Positions 7,979 through 15,440 of a DNA stretch of 17,884 nt are shown one piece after another. Position 1 is the stretch's first letter. Every line of letters begins with the position of its first letter. Under the pieces are notes generated by a model. That model did no database searches. It saw only the letters and a program-made list of their open reading frames with translations, and was not told the origin of the DNA. Both the position numbers and the translations under genes were made by a program. The stretch comes from DASXTS01 sp036505275 (GTDB taxonomy: Bacteria; Actinomycetota; Actinomycetes; Mycobacteriales; Pseudonocardiaceae), in NCBI GenBank assembly GCA_036505275.1, contig DASXTS010000532.1, positions 1 through 17,884 on the forward strand, in the 5' to 3' direction.

Positions 7979-8020
7979 GTGGCAAATGGTGCTATGGCAC
8001 CATTTGCCACTCACAGGGGC
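7968..8020. repeat. 53-bp palindromic repeat element, copy 1
   Basis: A 40-bp near-perfect palindrome (7975-8014) with arms beginning gtgagtggcaaatggtgc, flanked by acaagtc on the left and aggggc on the right. It matches the element at 8639-8691 in 50 of 53 bases. The arms pair over 18 bp around tatg. It contains the stop codon of the ROK gene and lies between two convergent genes, so it could serve as a two-way transcription terminator, though it lacks a T-run. Confidence 0.93.
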
Positions 8021-8035
8021 CGCGCCAGCGGCCCC
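8016..8035 (-). terminator. Candidate terminator hairpin for the AhpD-like gene
   Basis: An 8-bp GC stem (ggggccgc / gcggcccc) with a 4-base loop gcca lies immediately after the minus-strand stop at 8037 and next to palindrome copy 1. No T-tract follows. It could act together with the palindrome. Confidence 0.5.
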
Positions 8036-8036
8036 A

Positions 8037-8609
8037 TCACCGGCCCATGTCGTAGAACTCCGCGTTGGGGCGCAGGGCCATCAGGTGCGCCAGCCGGTTC
8101 GACATGGCGAAGAACGCCGTGATGGCCCCGATGTCCCAGATCTCATCGTCGGTCAGGCCGGTATCCCGCGCGGCGTCAAGGTCGGCGTCGGTCAGGGTCG
8201 CCGAGTCGGTGGCCAGCAGCAGCGCGAGGTCGACGATGGCGCGCCGGCGCTCGTCGAGGTCGCAGGCCCACGGGTTGCTGGCCACCTGGTCGGCGAGGTG
8301 CGGGTCCTTGCTCCTGATCCGCAGGATGGCGCCGTGCGCCACCACGCAGTAGGTGCAGTGGTTGGCCCCCGAGGTGGCCACCACCACGAGCTCCCGCTCC
8401 GCCTTGGACAGCCCCTCGGCGCTGTCCATCAGTGCGTCGTGGTAGTCAAGGAACGCCCGCAGCTCGGCGGGGCGCACCGCGAGCGCCCGGAACACGTTGG
8501 GCACGAACCCGGACTTCCCGGCGATCACCGAGATCCGCTCCCGCAGGTCGTCCGGCAGATCGGCCGGCTCGACGACGCCGAACCGGCTCACTGCGCCCTC
8601 GCCGCTCAC
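8037..8609 (-). CDS. AhpD-like / carboxymuconolactone decarboxylase family peroxidase-related protein
   Basis: A 190-aa all-helical protein of the AhpD/CMD superfamily. The diagnostic redox motif is present: E73, then HCTYCVVAHG with C85, C88 and H92 (an Ex11CxxCxxxH layout), expected to support thiol-based hydroperoxide reduction in the cytoplasm. The N-terminal FGVVEPADLPDDLRERI and the C-terminal tail NAEFYDMG are typical of the group annotated as uncharacterised peroxidase-related enzymes (TIGR01926-like). The GTG at 8609 was chosen because AGAAGGG lies about 9 bases upstream. The GTG at 8591 is an alternative, and the longer frame back to 8681 would run through the palindrome and is unlikely. 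The gene is bracketed by the two 53-bp repeats. Only about 36 bp separate copy 2 from the start, leaving little room for its own promoter. Its physiological partner is unknown. Confidence 0.87.
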   Translation of the reverse strand: MSGEGAVSRFGVVEPADLPDDLRERISVIAGKSGFVPNVFRALAVRPAELRAFLDYHDALMDSAEGLSKAERELVVVATSGANHCTYCVVAHGAILRIRSKDPHLADQVASNPWACDLDERRRAIVDLALLLATDSATLTDADLDAARDTGLTDDEIWDIGAITAFFAMSNRLAHLMALRPNAEFYDMGR

Positions 8610-8638
8610 GCCCACCGCCCTTCTGCCCACGCCTGTGG

Positions 8639-8691
8639 ACAAGTCGTGAGTGGTAAATGGTGCTATAGCACCATTTACCACTCACAGGGGC
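8639..8691. repeat. 53-bp palindromic repeat element, copy 2
   Basis: Same element as at 7968-8020. Here the 40-bp core (8646-8685) is a perfect palindrome with arms gtgagtggtaaatggtgcta. Compared with copy 1, the pair C7983/G8006 has become T8654/A8677, keeping the pairing, and the central G7996 is A8667. It ends one base before the symporter stop codon, fitting a terminator for the minus-strand pckG-symporter genes. Confidence 0.93.
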
Positions 8692-8692
8692 G

Positions 8693-10345
8693 TCAGTGTC
8701 CGACTCGCTCGTACACCGGCTCGACGGTCTCGTCGCCCTCCTCGGCGTAGTAGTCGGCCGGGTCGGTTGCATCCGTCCCGTTGAACACCTTGATCTGGTG
8801 CAGGATCACGGTGACCAGGGCCGCCACCACGATGTTGACCAGCAGCGCGGCGAACCCGACGTAGATAGACTTGTTGGATCCCTCGAACGGCGACCACAGC
8901 CCGAGCAGCGACACATCCTTGAGCGGGTACGCCGAGCCACCGAAGTGCTGCCGCCCGGTCCCCGGGTTCGGCACCTGGTAGAGCATCCACAGGCCGTACA
9001 GCATGCCGACGATCCACCCGCTGATCAGTGCGTGCCGGTGGAACCAGCGGGTGTACAGCGAGAAGCCGACCGCCGGCAGGATCTGCAGGATGATCACGCC
9101 GCCGATCAGTTGCAGGTCGATCGCGTACTGCGGGTTGATCACGACGATGAACACCACCGCGCCGAATTTCACCAGCAGCGAGGCCATCTTCGCCTGCCGC
9201 GCCTCGTCCTCCGGCGTGGCGTCCCGGCGCAGGTACTCCTTGTAGATGTTGCGGGTCCACAGGTTGGACGCGGCGATCGACATGATGGCCGCGGGCACCA
9301 GTGCGCCGATGCCGATGGCCGCGAACGCCAGGCCGGCGAACCAGTCCGGGAACTGCTGGTCGAACAGCACCGGGACGATCGTGCTGCTGTCCGAGCCACC
9401 GGTGGCCGCGTTCTGCAGCGGCCGCACCCCGGCCGCGATGGCGCAGTAGCCGAGCAGCGCCATCAGTCCGAGCAGCAGCGAGTACATCGGCAGCGCCGAC
9501 ATGTTCAACTTGATCACATGACGGCTGCGGGCGGCCAGCACCCCGGTCACGGTGTGCGGGTAGAGGAACAGTGCCAGCGCCGAGCCCAGCGCCAGTGTGG
9601 CGTACTGCAGCTGGTTGCCCGAGTTCAGCAGCAGCCCGTCCGCCGAGCTCTGGGTCTGCTGGAACTTGGCGTCAGCCGCGCCGAAGATGCTGTCCCAGCC
9701 GCCGAGCTTGATCGGCAGGTAGAGCACCGCGACGACGACCACCAGGTAGATCAGGATGTCCTTGACGAAGGCGATGAGCGCCGGCGCCCGCAGCCCGGAC
9801 TGGTAGGTGTACAGCGCAAGGATCACGAACGCCAGGAACAGCGGAAGGTGGCCAACCCAGCCGGCCTGGTTCAGGCCCATGGTGCGCAGCACCGCCTCCA
9901 AGCCGACGAGCTGCAGGGCGATGTAGGGCATGGTGGCCGCGATCCCGGTGATCGCGACCAGCAGCGCGAGCGTCGGCGAGCCGTACCTGCCCCGGACGAA
10001 GTCCGCCTGGGTGACATAGCCGTGCACCCGGCACACCGACCAGATCCGCAGTAGCGGCATGAACACGATCGGATACACCACAATCGTGTAGGGCAGCGCG
10101 AAGAAACCCGCCGCGCCCGCACTGAACAGCAGCGCCGGCACCGCGACGAAGGTGTACGCGGTGTACACGTCGCCGCCGATCAGGAACCAGCACACCCACG
10201 AACCGAACTTTCGCCCGCCGAGGCCCCACTCGTCCAGGTGCTCCAGCGTGGTGCCCGGCTTCCACCGGGACGCCACGAAACCCATGACCGTCACGGTGCC
10301 GAACATGATCGCGAAGATGATCAGTTCGGTCGCCTTGACGGTCAT
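8693..10345 (-). CDS. Sodium/solute symporter, monocarboxylate/acetate type (MctC/MctP/ActP-like)
   Basis: A 550-aa polytopic membrane protein of the SSS family (LeuT fold), with about 13 hydrophobic segments. Recognisable features are the WGLGGRKFGSW stretch near residues 40-50, GGDVYTAYTF at 57-66, and GYVTQADFVRGRYGS at 109-123, which matches the family signature after the third helix. Length and sequence character resemble Corynebacterium MctC and E. coli ActP, which import acetate, pyruvate, propionate or lactate. The C-terminal tail is acidic and cytosolic. The ATG at 10345 overlaps the stop of the DUF3311 gene by 4 bp (ATGA), so the longer upstream frame to 10585 is rejected. DUF3311 and symporter genes are a common actinobacterial pair. 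The position after pckG suggests organic-acid uptake feeding gluconeogenesis. The exact substrate is inferred. Confidence 0.9.
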   Translation of the reverse strand: MTVKATELIIFAIMFGTVTVMGFVASRWKPGTTLEHLDEWGLGGRKFGSWVCWFLIGGDVYTAYTFVAVPALLFSAGAAGFFALPYTIVVYPIVFMPLLRIWSVCRVHGYVTQADFVRGRYGSPTLALLVAITGIAATMPYIALQLVGLEAVLRTMGLNQAGWVGHLPLFLAFVILALYTYQSGLRAPALIAFVKDILIYLVVVVAVLYLPIKLGGWDSIFGAADAKFQQTQSSADGLLLNSGNQLQYATLALGSALALFLYPHTVTGVLAARSRHVIKLNMSALPMYSLLLGLMALLGYCAIAAGVRPLQNAATGGSDSSTIVPVLFDQQFPDWFAGLAFAAIGIGALVPAAIMSIAASNLWTRNIYKEYLRRDATPEDEARQAKMASLLVKFGAVVFIVVINPQYAIDLQLIGGVIILQILPAVGFSLYTRWFHRHALISGWIVGMLYGLWMLYQVPNPGTGRQHFGGSAYPLKDVSLLGLWSPFEGSNKSIYVGFAALLVNIVVAALVTVILHQIKVFNGTDATDPADYYAEEGDETVEPVYERVGH

Positions 10346-10647
10346 CGCCCGGCTCCCTCGTCCAGCGCATCGACGTTCAGCCGGTCGGGCCCGCCGGTCA
10401 CAACATAGTCGTCCTCCCTGGTCATGATGTAGACCAGGGCCGTCACCAAGACGCCGACGACGACGCTCGCAAGCTGGAACCAGTAGAAGAACGGCATGCC
10501 GAAGAGCTTCGGAGTCACCCGGTTGTACAACGGCGTGAGCAGGAGGTACAGCGGGATCAGCAGCAGCAGGTTCCACCGGTTCCACTGCAGCTGCGGTACC
10601 TGGGGCTGCCGTGGCTGCTGAGGCCGGGGTGGGCGCTGAAGGGACAT
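10342..10647 (-). CDS. DUF3311 small membrane protein, symporter partner
   Basis: A 101-aa protein with a Pro/Gln-rich cytoplasmic N-terminus (about residues 1-22) and two transmembrane helices: LLLLIPLYLLLTPLYNR, and FYWFQLASVVVGVLVTALVY. The PLYNRVxPxLFGxPFFYWFQL pattern is characteristic of DUF3311. Members are usually encoded directly before a sodium/solute symporter, as here, and may be accessory subunits, although their function is not established. The ATG at 10647 was chosen because the domain starts soon after it; an upstream GTG at 10680 is possible, and neither has a strong ribosome binding site. The gene starts 51 bp after the pckG stop and its own stop overlaps the symporter start. 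Confidence 0.85.
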   Translation of the reverse strand: MSLQRPPRPQQPRQPQVPQLQWNRWNLLLLIPLYLLLTPLYNRVTPKLFGMPFFYWFQLASVVVGVLVTALVYIMTREDDYVVTGGPDRLNVDALDEGAGR

Positions 10648-10698
10648 GGCCGGGATGCTAAGCCCAGCCGTCAATGTCACACCATTGGGTGCCGCGGT

Positions 10699-12549
10699 TC
10701 AGCCTCTCAGGCGAACCTTCAACGCCTCCAGCTCGTCGCGCAGCAACGTCGGGAGCTTGCCGCCGATCTTGTCGAACCACTCCTCGATGAGCGGCAGCTC
10801 GGCCCGCCACTCGTCGAGGTCGACACGCAACGCGGCCTCGACGTCCTCGGTTGGCACGTCCAGCCCGGAGAGGTCCAGCGCCTCGATCGGCGGCACCCAG
10901 CCGATTGCGGTCTCCTCGGCGGCCGCCTTGGCCTCGATCCGCTCGATGACCCACTTGAGCACCCGTGAGTTCTCCCCGAAGCCCGGCCACAGGAACCGCC
11001 CCGGGTGCGGGTGTCCCGCACGAACCTCTGCCTCGCCCCGGCGGAACCAGTTCACGTAGAAGATCTTGGGCAGCTTCTGCGCGTCGGCACCCTTGCCCAT
11101 GTCGATCCAGTGCTGGAAGTAGTCGCCGGCGTGGTAGCCGATGAACGGCAGCATCGCCATCGGGTCGCGCCGCACCTCGCCGACATTGCCGACCGCGGCC
11201 GCGGTCTTCTCGCTGGAGAGCGTGGCGGCGAGGAACACCCCGTGCTGCCAGTCCCGCGACTCGGTGACCAACGGGACCGTGGTGGCCCGCCGGCCGCCGA
11301 ACAGCATCGCCGAGATCGGCACGCCCTTGGGGTCGTCCCACTCCGGAGCCAGCACCGGGCACTGCGCCATGGGGGTGCAGTACCGCGAGTTGGGGTGCGA
11401 ACTCGGCTCGCCGGCCTCGCCGTCGGCCGGCGTCCAGTCCCGCTTCTTCCACGAGATGAGGTGCTGAGGGCTGCCCTCCATGCCCTCCCACCAGATGTCG
11501 CCGTCGTCGGTCAGCGCCACGTTGGTGAAGATCGAGTTGCCGCGGTTGATGGTCCGGACCGCGTTCGGGTTGGTCTTCTGGTTGGTGCCGGGCGCCACGC
11601 CGAAGAACCCGGACTCGGGGTTCACCGCGTACAGCCGGCCGTCGTCACCGAACCGCATCCAGGCGATGTCGTCGCCGAGCGTCTGCACCTTCCAGCCCGG
11701 GATGGTGGGCTGCAGCATGGCCAGGTTGGTCTTGCCACAGGCCGACGGGAACGCCGCGGTGACGTAGTAGACCTTCTGCTCAGGCGAGATCAGCTTGAGG
11801 ATCAGCATGTGCTCGGCGAGCCACCCCTCGTCGCGGGCCATCACCGACGCGATCCGCAGCGAGTAGCACTTCTTGCCGAGCAACGCGTTTCCGCCATAGC
11901 CGGACCCATAGGACCAGATGGCGCGCTCCTCCGGGAACTGCGTAATGTACTTCGTCTCGCTGCACGGCCACGGCACGTCCTCGCCGCCGGGCTCGAGCGG
12001 CATGCCCACCGAATGCAGGCAGGGCACGAAATGGGCGTCGTCGCCGAATTTCTCCAACGCCTTGGTGCCCATTCTGGTCATTACCCGCATCGATACCACG
12101 ACGTATTCCGAGTCGGTGATCTCAACGCCAAGCATGGGCTGCTCGGCCGACAGCGGCCCCATGCAGAACGGAATCACATACATCGTCCGACCGTGCATAC
12201 AGCCGCGGTACAGCTCGGTCATGATGGCCTTCATCTCGGCCGGGGCCATCCAGTTGTTCGTCGGGCCGGCGTCCGCCTCGTCCACCGAGCAGATGAACGT
12301 CCGCTCCTCGACTCGCGCCACGTCAGACGGGTCAGAGGCGCACCAGAAGGAGTTCGGCTTCTTCTTCAGCGGCACGAACGTGCCCGCCGCCACCAGCTTC
12401 GCCGTCAGCCGGTCCCACTCCTGGTCCGATCCGTCGCACCAGACGACCCGGTCCGGCTGGGTCAGGTCAGCCACCTCGCGGACCCAGGCGAGCAGCTTGC
12501 GATGCCTCGTCGGGGCTACGTCAAGGCCGGGAATGGTCACTGCGGTCAT
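10699..12549 (-). CDS. pckG: Phosphoenolpyruvate carboxykinase (GTP)
   Basis: A 616-aa GTP-dependent PEP carboxykinase, converting oxaloacetate plus GTP to PEP, CO2 and GDP in gluconeogenesis (cytoplasm, metal-dependent). The length is normal for the family. Visible motifs are the family-specific YGGNALLGKK at 218-227, the P-loop FPSACGKTN at 267-275 with the reactive cysteine C271, the kinase-2 GDDIAWM at 292-298 with metal-binding D293/D294, and GTNQKTNPNA at 321-330. The ATG at 12549 is preceded at about 8 bases by AGGAG (12557-12562 region), which favours it over the upstream in-frame start at 12627. It is the first gene of a probable pckG-DUF3311-symporter unit, since only 51 bp separate it from the next gene. 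About 550 bp of non-coding DNA upstream leaves ample room for regulation, but I could not fix a promoter. Confidence 0.97.
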   Translation of the reverse strand: MTAVTIPGLDVAPTRHRKLLAWVREVADLTQPDRVVWCDGSDQEWDRLTAKLVAAGTFVPLKKKPNSFWCASDPSDVARVEERTFICSVDEADAGPTNNWMAPAEMKAIMTELYRGCMHGRTMYVIPFCMGPLSAEQPMLGVEITDSEYVVVSMRVMTRMGTKALEKFGDDAHFVPCLHSVGMPLEPGGEDVPWPCSETKYITQFPEERAIWSYGSGYGGNALLGKKCYSLRIASVMARDEGWLAEHMLILKLISPEQKVYYVTAAFPSACGKTNLAMLQPTIPGWKVQTLGDDIAWMRFGDDGRLYAVNPESGFFGVAPGTNQKTNPNAVRTINRGNSIFTNVALTDDGDIWWEGMEGSPQHLISWKKRDWTPADGEAGEPSSHPNSRYCTPMAQCPVLAPEWDDPKGVPISAMLFGGRRATTVPLVTESRDWQHGVFLAATLSSEKTAAAVGNVGEVRRDPMAMLPFIGYHAGDYFQHWIDMGKGADAQKLPKIFYVNWFRRGEAEVRAGHPHPGRFLWPGFGENSRVLKWVIERIEAKAAAEETAIGWVPPIEALDLSGLDVPTEDVEAALRVDLDEWRAELPLIEEWFDKIGGKLPTLLRDELEALKVRLRG

Positions 12550-12743
12550 CGGCACGCTCTCCTGACTGCTCTCAGGCAATGACAGACGACGCCGCTCGCC
12601 AGGGACACGAGGGCGCGTCGGTGTCAATGGGTGAAGAAAAGATTAACGCAATGTATGCGCCCTTCGCCGCGCGGGAGCGTGTCTGATCCCTCACAGGACC
12701 GATCACGGAATCGATTCAGCACGTCCACTCTCGCGGCCAGCTG

Positions 12744-12791
12744 CTGGGCCATCCGCTGGGCCATCCGCTGGGCCATCCGCCGGGCCATCCG
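12744..12791. repeat. 12-bp x 4 tandem repeat in the pckG upstream region
   Basis: The unit ctgggccatccg occurs three times perfectly and a fourth time with one change (ccgggccatccg), followed by a decayed partial copy. On the minus strand it would read as repeating RMAQ in an open frame, but there is no other sign that this frame is translated. Confidence 0.9.
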
Positions 12792-13068
12792 GTCGGCCAG
12801 CACCACACCGGCGGGCGCCCGGAGGGCTCCGGACGAGCACAGCTCGTTCAGCTCAACACCGGCACAGGGCACTCGATCGAGAGGAACCCGCGGCGCGAAT
12901 CGAGCGAGGCACGCGCGCTGGGCGGCGGGACCTCGACGGGTTGCACCAGCGCGTACGACACGGAGCGTGCGGCCTGGCTCGCCTTTTCGTGTCGACACGG
13001 CTGGGCCGGCGCAACCGCCGCGGCAGCTACCATCCGTACTCGGGAAGGGAGTGGCTCTGCAAAACAAA

Positions 13069-13084
13069 TTGACCGATACGTCAA
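13069..13084. promoter_or_regulatory. Inverted repeat TTGAC-N6-GTCAA, possible operator
   Basis: A perfect 5-bp dyad with a 6-base spacer lies 15 bp downstream of the DUF6802-like stop, inside an unusually A/T-rich patch for this genome. It could be a regulator site or part of a weak promoter or terminator; no matching -10 was found. Confidence 0.25.
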
Positions 13085-13098
13085 GAAATTTCGAGGAT

Positions 13099-13566
13099 CT
13101 ATTCGGCCGGGCCGCGGACCCAGTTTCCGGTGCGGGGGTCGGTGATCCAACCTGTTGCCTCGGCGTCCTCGTGGTAGGCGCCGTGCTCGTCGAGGTGGCC
13201 GCGTTCGATGACGGTCCAGTCGCCGTCCTGGGTGTGCTCCGTCACGGTGATGTGGCCGTCGCCGGTGATCTCGGTGGCGTAGTCGGCGTCGCCGTCCTCG
13301 TCGGCGTCGGTGAAGATCAGAGTGTCACCCAGGGCGTCGGTGACCACGACGGTGTCGAGGCGGCCGTCGCCGTCCGTGTCGTCGGTGGGGGCGGCGACCT
13401 CGACGTCCCCGATGAAGGGGCCGATCGGGATGGGGCCACCGGGGATGGGCTCGTGCGGGTCGTCGACGTGCACCCAGTCGCCCGTGGTGTCGACCGACGC
13501 CTGGGTCTGGTACAGCTCGCCCTCGACCGTCGGGGTCGGGTCTGCGCCGGACTCCTCGATGTGCAC
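13099..13566 (-). CDS. DUF6802-like acidic protein with Asp-rich metal-binding-type repeats
   Basis: A soluble, very acidic protein of about 155 aa with no membrane segment or signal peptide. The central part contains DDTDGDGRLDTVVVTD and DADEDGDADYATE, repeats of the DxDxDG(x)xD kind seen in calcium-binding loops of EF-hand, dockerin and thrombospondin type 3 modules, followed by GDGHITVTEHTQDGDW. This composition matches DUF6802-type proteins of Pseudonocardiaceae and relatives, whose role is not known. The GTG at 13566 was chosen because GGGAG lies 5 bases upstream. Longer alternatives in frame are GTG at 13611 and ATG at 13638, the latter just 7 bp after the dynamin stop. It is the third minus-strand gene after the two dynamin-like GTPases and may be co-transcribed with them. 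Calcium binding is an inference from the motif. Confidence 0.72.
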   Translation of the reverse strand: MHIEESGADPTPTVEGELYQTQASVDTTGDWVHVDDPHEPIPGGPIPIGPFIGDVEVAAPTDDTDGDGRLDTVVVTDALGDTLIFTDADEDGDADYATEITGDGHITVTEHTQDGDWTVIERGHLDEHGAYHEDAEATGWITDPRTGNWVRGPAE

Positions 13567-13645
13567 CTGATCTCCCTGGCGTCGCTTCGGGCTCTGGCTG
13601 CTTGGACTCACGGTAGGCCGGCCGGGTTCCCCCGGCATGCCCGGG

Positions 13646-15436
13646 TCAGGTCCGGTCACGTAGTTCGCCGATGCGGCCCAGCAGCTGCTCGGCGCGTTCG
13701 CGGCCGGCGCGCGCCGCGGCCAGGGTGGCGCGGACCTCGGCGAGCTCATGTTCGCGCGCGGCGGCATCCAGGCGCAGGGCGCGGTCGACCTCGCGCAGTT
13801 CCTCCTCGATGGCGGCGACCCTTCGGCCGATGGCATCGTCAAGGGCCAGCGTGAGCTGCTGCTCGGCGTCGATCATCTGCTCGGCCACAGCCTGGTCGAG
13901 GGCGGCGCGGGCCTCGGCCAGGACGTCGGCGAGCCACTGCTTGAGATGGGCCTTGTCGGCGGCGTGCCGGCGGGCCCGCGCCATCCACCAGCCGGCGCCG
14001 AGGCCAAGCACGATGGTCACCGGCAGCACGGCGATGCCGGCCGCGGCACCGAGGCCGGTCAGCGCCAGACCGGCGAGTGGCTGGGCGGCCACCCGGCCGA
14101 GGCCGAGCCCCCCGGAGACGCCCATGGCGACCAACAGCTTGTCCTCGACACCGGCGGGGCGCCGGTCCGGCGGGCGCAGGATCACCGGCGGCGCAGCGCC
14201 ACCGCGGCGGGTGAACTGGACTAGTGCCGCGTCCAGCTCGGCCGGGGTGAACAGCTCGGCGAGCGCCGTGTCGACCACCCGGGACAGCCGCTGCGCGAGG
14301 CCGGCGGTGATCCGCACGGACATCACCTGCAGCGCCGCGTCGAGCTGGTACGGCAGCCGGGCGAGGGTGTCCCGGTCGGCCTCGTCGACCGCGCGGCGAA
14401 ACCAGGTCTGCGCGGCGCGGGCGTGGGTAGCGACGTCGTGCAGGGACGCCAGCCGGGTGCGCTGCAGCTCGCCGCGCAACCGCAGCTGCCAGCCCCGGCC
14501 ACCGGCTCGGCGCTGCGCGGTGAGCTCGTCCCGGCGCCGATGCAGCAGGCCGGCCGACGCCTCGCCGGCCGGCTGCCCCTCGGCGGCGGCGACGAGGACG
14601 CGCTGCCTGGCCTGCATACCGGCGATCACTCCGGCCAGCGCGGTGGCGATGGCGCGCAGCACGTTGGCCTCGCCCAGCATCACCGCCCGGCCGCCGACCT
14701 GGCGTTGCAGCGCCGCCTGCAGGTCGGCGACACCGGAGCGCTCGCGGAGCAGGGCGGCCACCTCAGCGGTCGGCGCGGCGGCCGCGGACTCGAACAGGCG
14801 GGCCGACACCGGGTGGAACTGCGCGCCGGCGAAGCGTGGCGCGTGCGTGGCGAGCAGCGCGCGGTCGGCCTCCAGGATCTGCCGCCACCCGCGATGCAGA
14901 TCGACCTTGGTCAGGGCGAACACCACGGTCTCCACCCGTTCGGACAGGCGGCGCAGGAAGCCGAGCTCGCCGCTGGTGAACGGGGCGGCGGCGTCCACCA
15001 CGAAGAGCAGCGCCGTGGCTGCCTCGGCGGCCTCGGCGGCGAGCTCGCCATGGGCGGCGTCCAAGCCGCCGACGCCAGGGGAGTCGACCAGGGTCAGCCG
15101 GTCCAGCAGCGGGATCGGGGCCTGCACCTCGACGTGCCGTGGTGGCCGGTCGTGGATGTGGGTCGTCCAGGAGGCGCCGTACCGCAGCACGACGTAGGTG
15201 TCGGTGGCCACCTCGGCGTCCACCCGGGACAGTCCCTGCGTCGCGAGCAGCGCGTTGACCAGCGAGCTCTTGCCGCGCTTGGTCTCGCCGACCACCACGA
15301 CGGTCGGCGTCTGCGGGCGGGCGGTGCGGACCCGCTCCACCCACGCCGCGGCGTCCCGATCCGTGCTGGCCAGTAGCGCGGTGAGGCGCTCGCGGGTCTC
15401 GCGGACCAGCTGTGGAAGCGACGGCGCGGTGGTCAT
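13646..15436 (-). CDS. Dynamin-like GTPase, IniA-like (second of pair)
   Basis: A 596-aa bacterial dynamin-like protein. The GTPase domain has G1 GETKRGKSS at 50-58, a G2 threonine near 78-80, G3 DSPG at 118-121 and G4 TKVD at 176-179. Long helical regions follow (about 230-410 and 490-596, rich in Ala, Arg and Glu), forming the expected neck and trunk. Between them is a hydrophobic Gly/Leu/Val stretch at about 436-485 ending GWWMARARR, which could be the membrane-inserting paddle or a pair of membrane helices. Such proteins bind and remodel membranes upon GTP hydrolysis; the mycobacterial IniA is a known example. The ATG at 15436 lies 4 bases after the stop of the first dynamin gene, so the two are translationally linked and probably form a hetero-oligomer, as in other bacterial dynamin pairs. 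The precise cell role is unknown. Confidence 0.88.
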   Translation of the reverse strand: MTTAPSLPQLVRETRERLTALLASTDRDAAAWVERVRTARPQTPTVVVVGETKRGKSSLVNALLATQGLSRVDAEVATDTYVVLRYGASWTTHIHDRPPRHVEVQAPIPLLDRLTLVDSPGVGGLDAAHGELAAEAAEAATALLFVVDAAAPFTSGELGFLRRLSERVETVVFALTKVDLHRGWRQILEADRALLATHAPRFAGAQFHPVSARLFESAAAAPTAEVAALLRERSGVADLQAALQRQVGGRAVMLGEANVLRAIATALAGVIAGMQARQRVLVAAAEGQPAGEASAGLLHRRRDELTAQRRAGGRGWQLRLRGELQRTRLASLHDVATHARAAQTWFRRAVDEADRDTLARLPYQLDAALQVMSVRITAGLAQRLSRVVDTALAELFTPAELDAALVQFTRRGGAAPPVILRPPDRRPAGVEDKLLVAMGVSGGLGLGRVAAQPLAGLALTGLGAAAGIAVLPVTIVLGLGAGWWMARARRHAADKAHLKQWLADVLAEARAALDQAVAEQMIDAEQQLTLALDDAIGRRVAAIEEELREVDRALRLDAAAREHELAEVRATLAAARAGRERAEQLLGRIGELRDRT

Positions 15437-15440
15437 TGGA

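Larger units (their letters stand above)
12550..13098. other. Non-coding region upstream of pckG
   Basis: 549 bp between pckG and the DUF6802-like gene, both on the minus strand. Open frames cross it, but their translations are Arg/Ala/Cys-rich and match no family. It holds a 12-bp tandem repeat (12744-12791), a TTGAC-N6-GTCAA dyad (13069-13084) in an A/T-rich patch, and the pckG leader. No RNA gene was recognised. Confidence 0.6.

Noticed and set aside
8610..8681. N-terminal extension of the AhpD-like protein to the start at 8681
   Set aside because: It would translate through the palindromic repeat and adds residues not seen in the family; a ribosome binding site supports 8609.
12599..12627. 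pckG promoter from a TTGACA on the minus strand at 12627-12622
   Set aside because: The -35 is perfect, but the expected -10 position reads CCCTGG, so no sigma-70-type promoter is supported.
12680..12695. CRP/GlxR-like site TGTCTGATCCCTCACA upstream of pckG
   Set aside because: Only the right half (TCACA) is good; three of twelve consensus positions fail, and such matches are expected by chance.
12744..12791. CRISPR array
   Set aside because: Units are 12 bp with no spacers; no cas genes nearby.
12624..13067. Possible 147-aa minus-strand protein with RMAQ repeats
   Set aside because: Composition is Cys/Arg-rich and unlike the neighbouring genes, there is no clear ribosome binding site, and the repeat reads as simple slippage. 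Kept only as a question in the findings.
12631..13854. 407-codon plus-strand open frame
   Set aside because: Runs antisense through the DUF6802-like and dynamin-like genes, and its translation has no domain.
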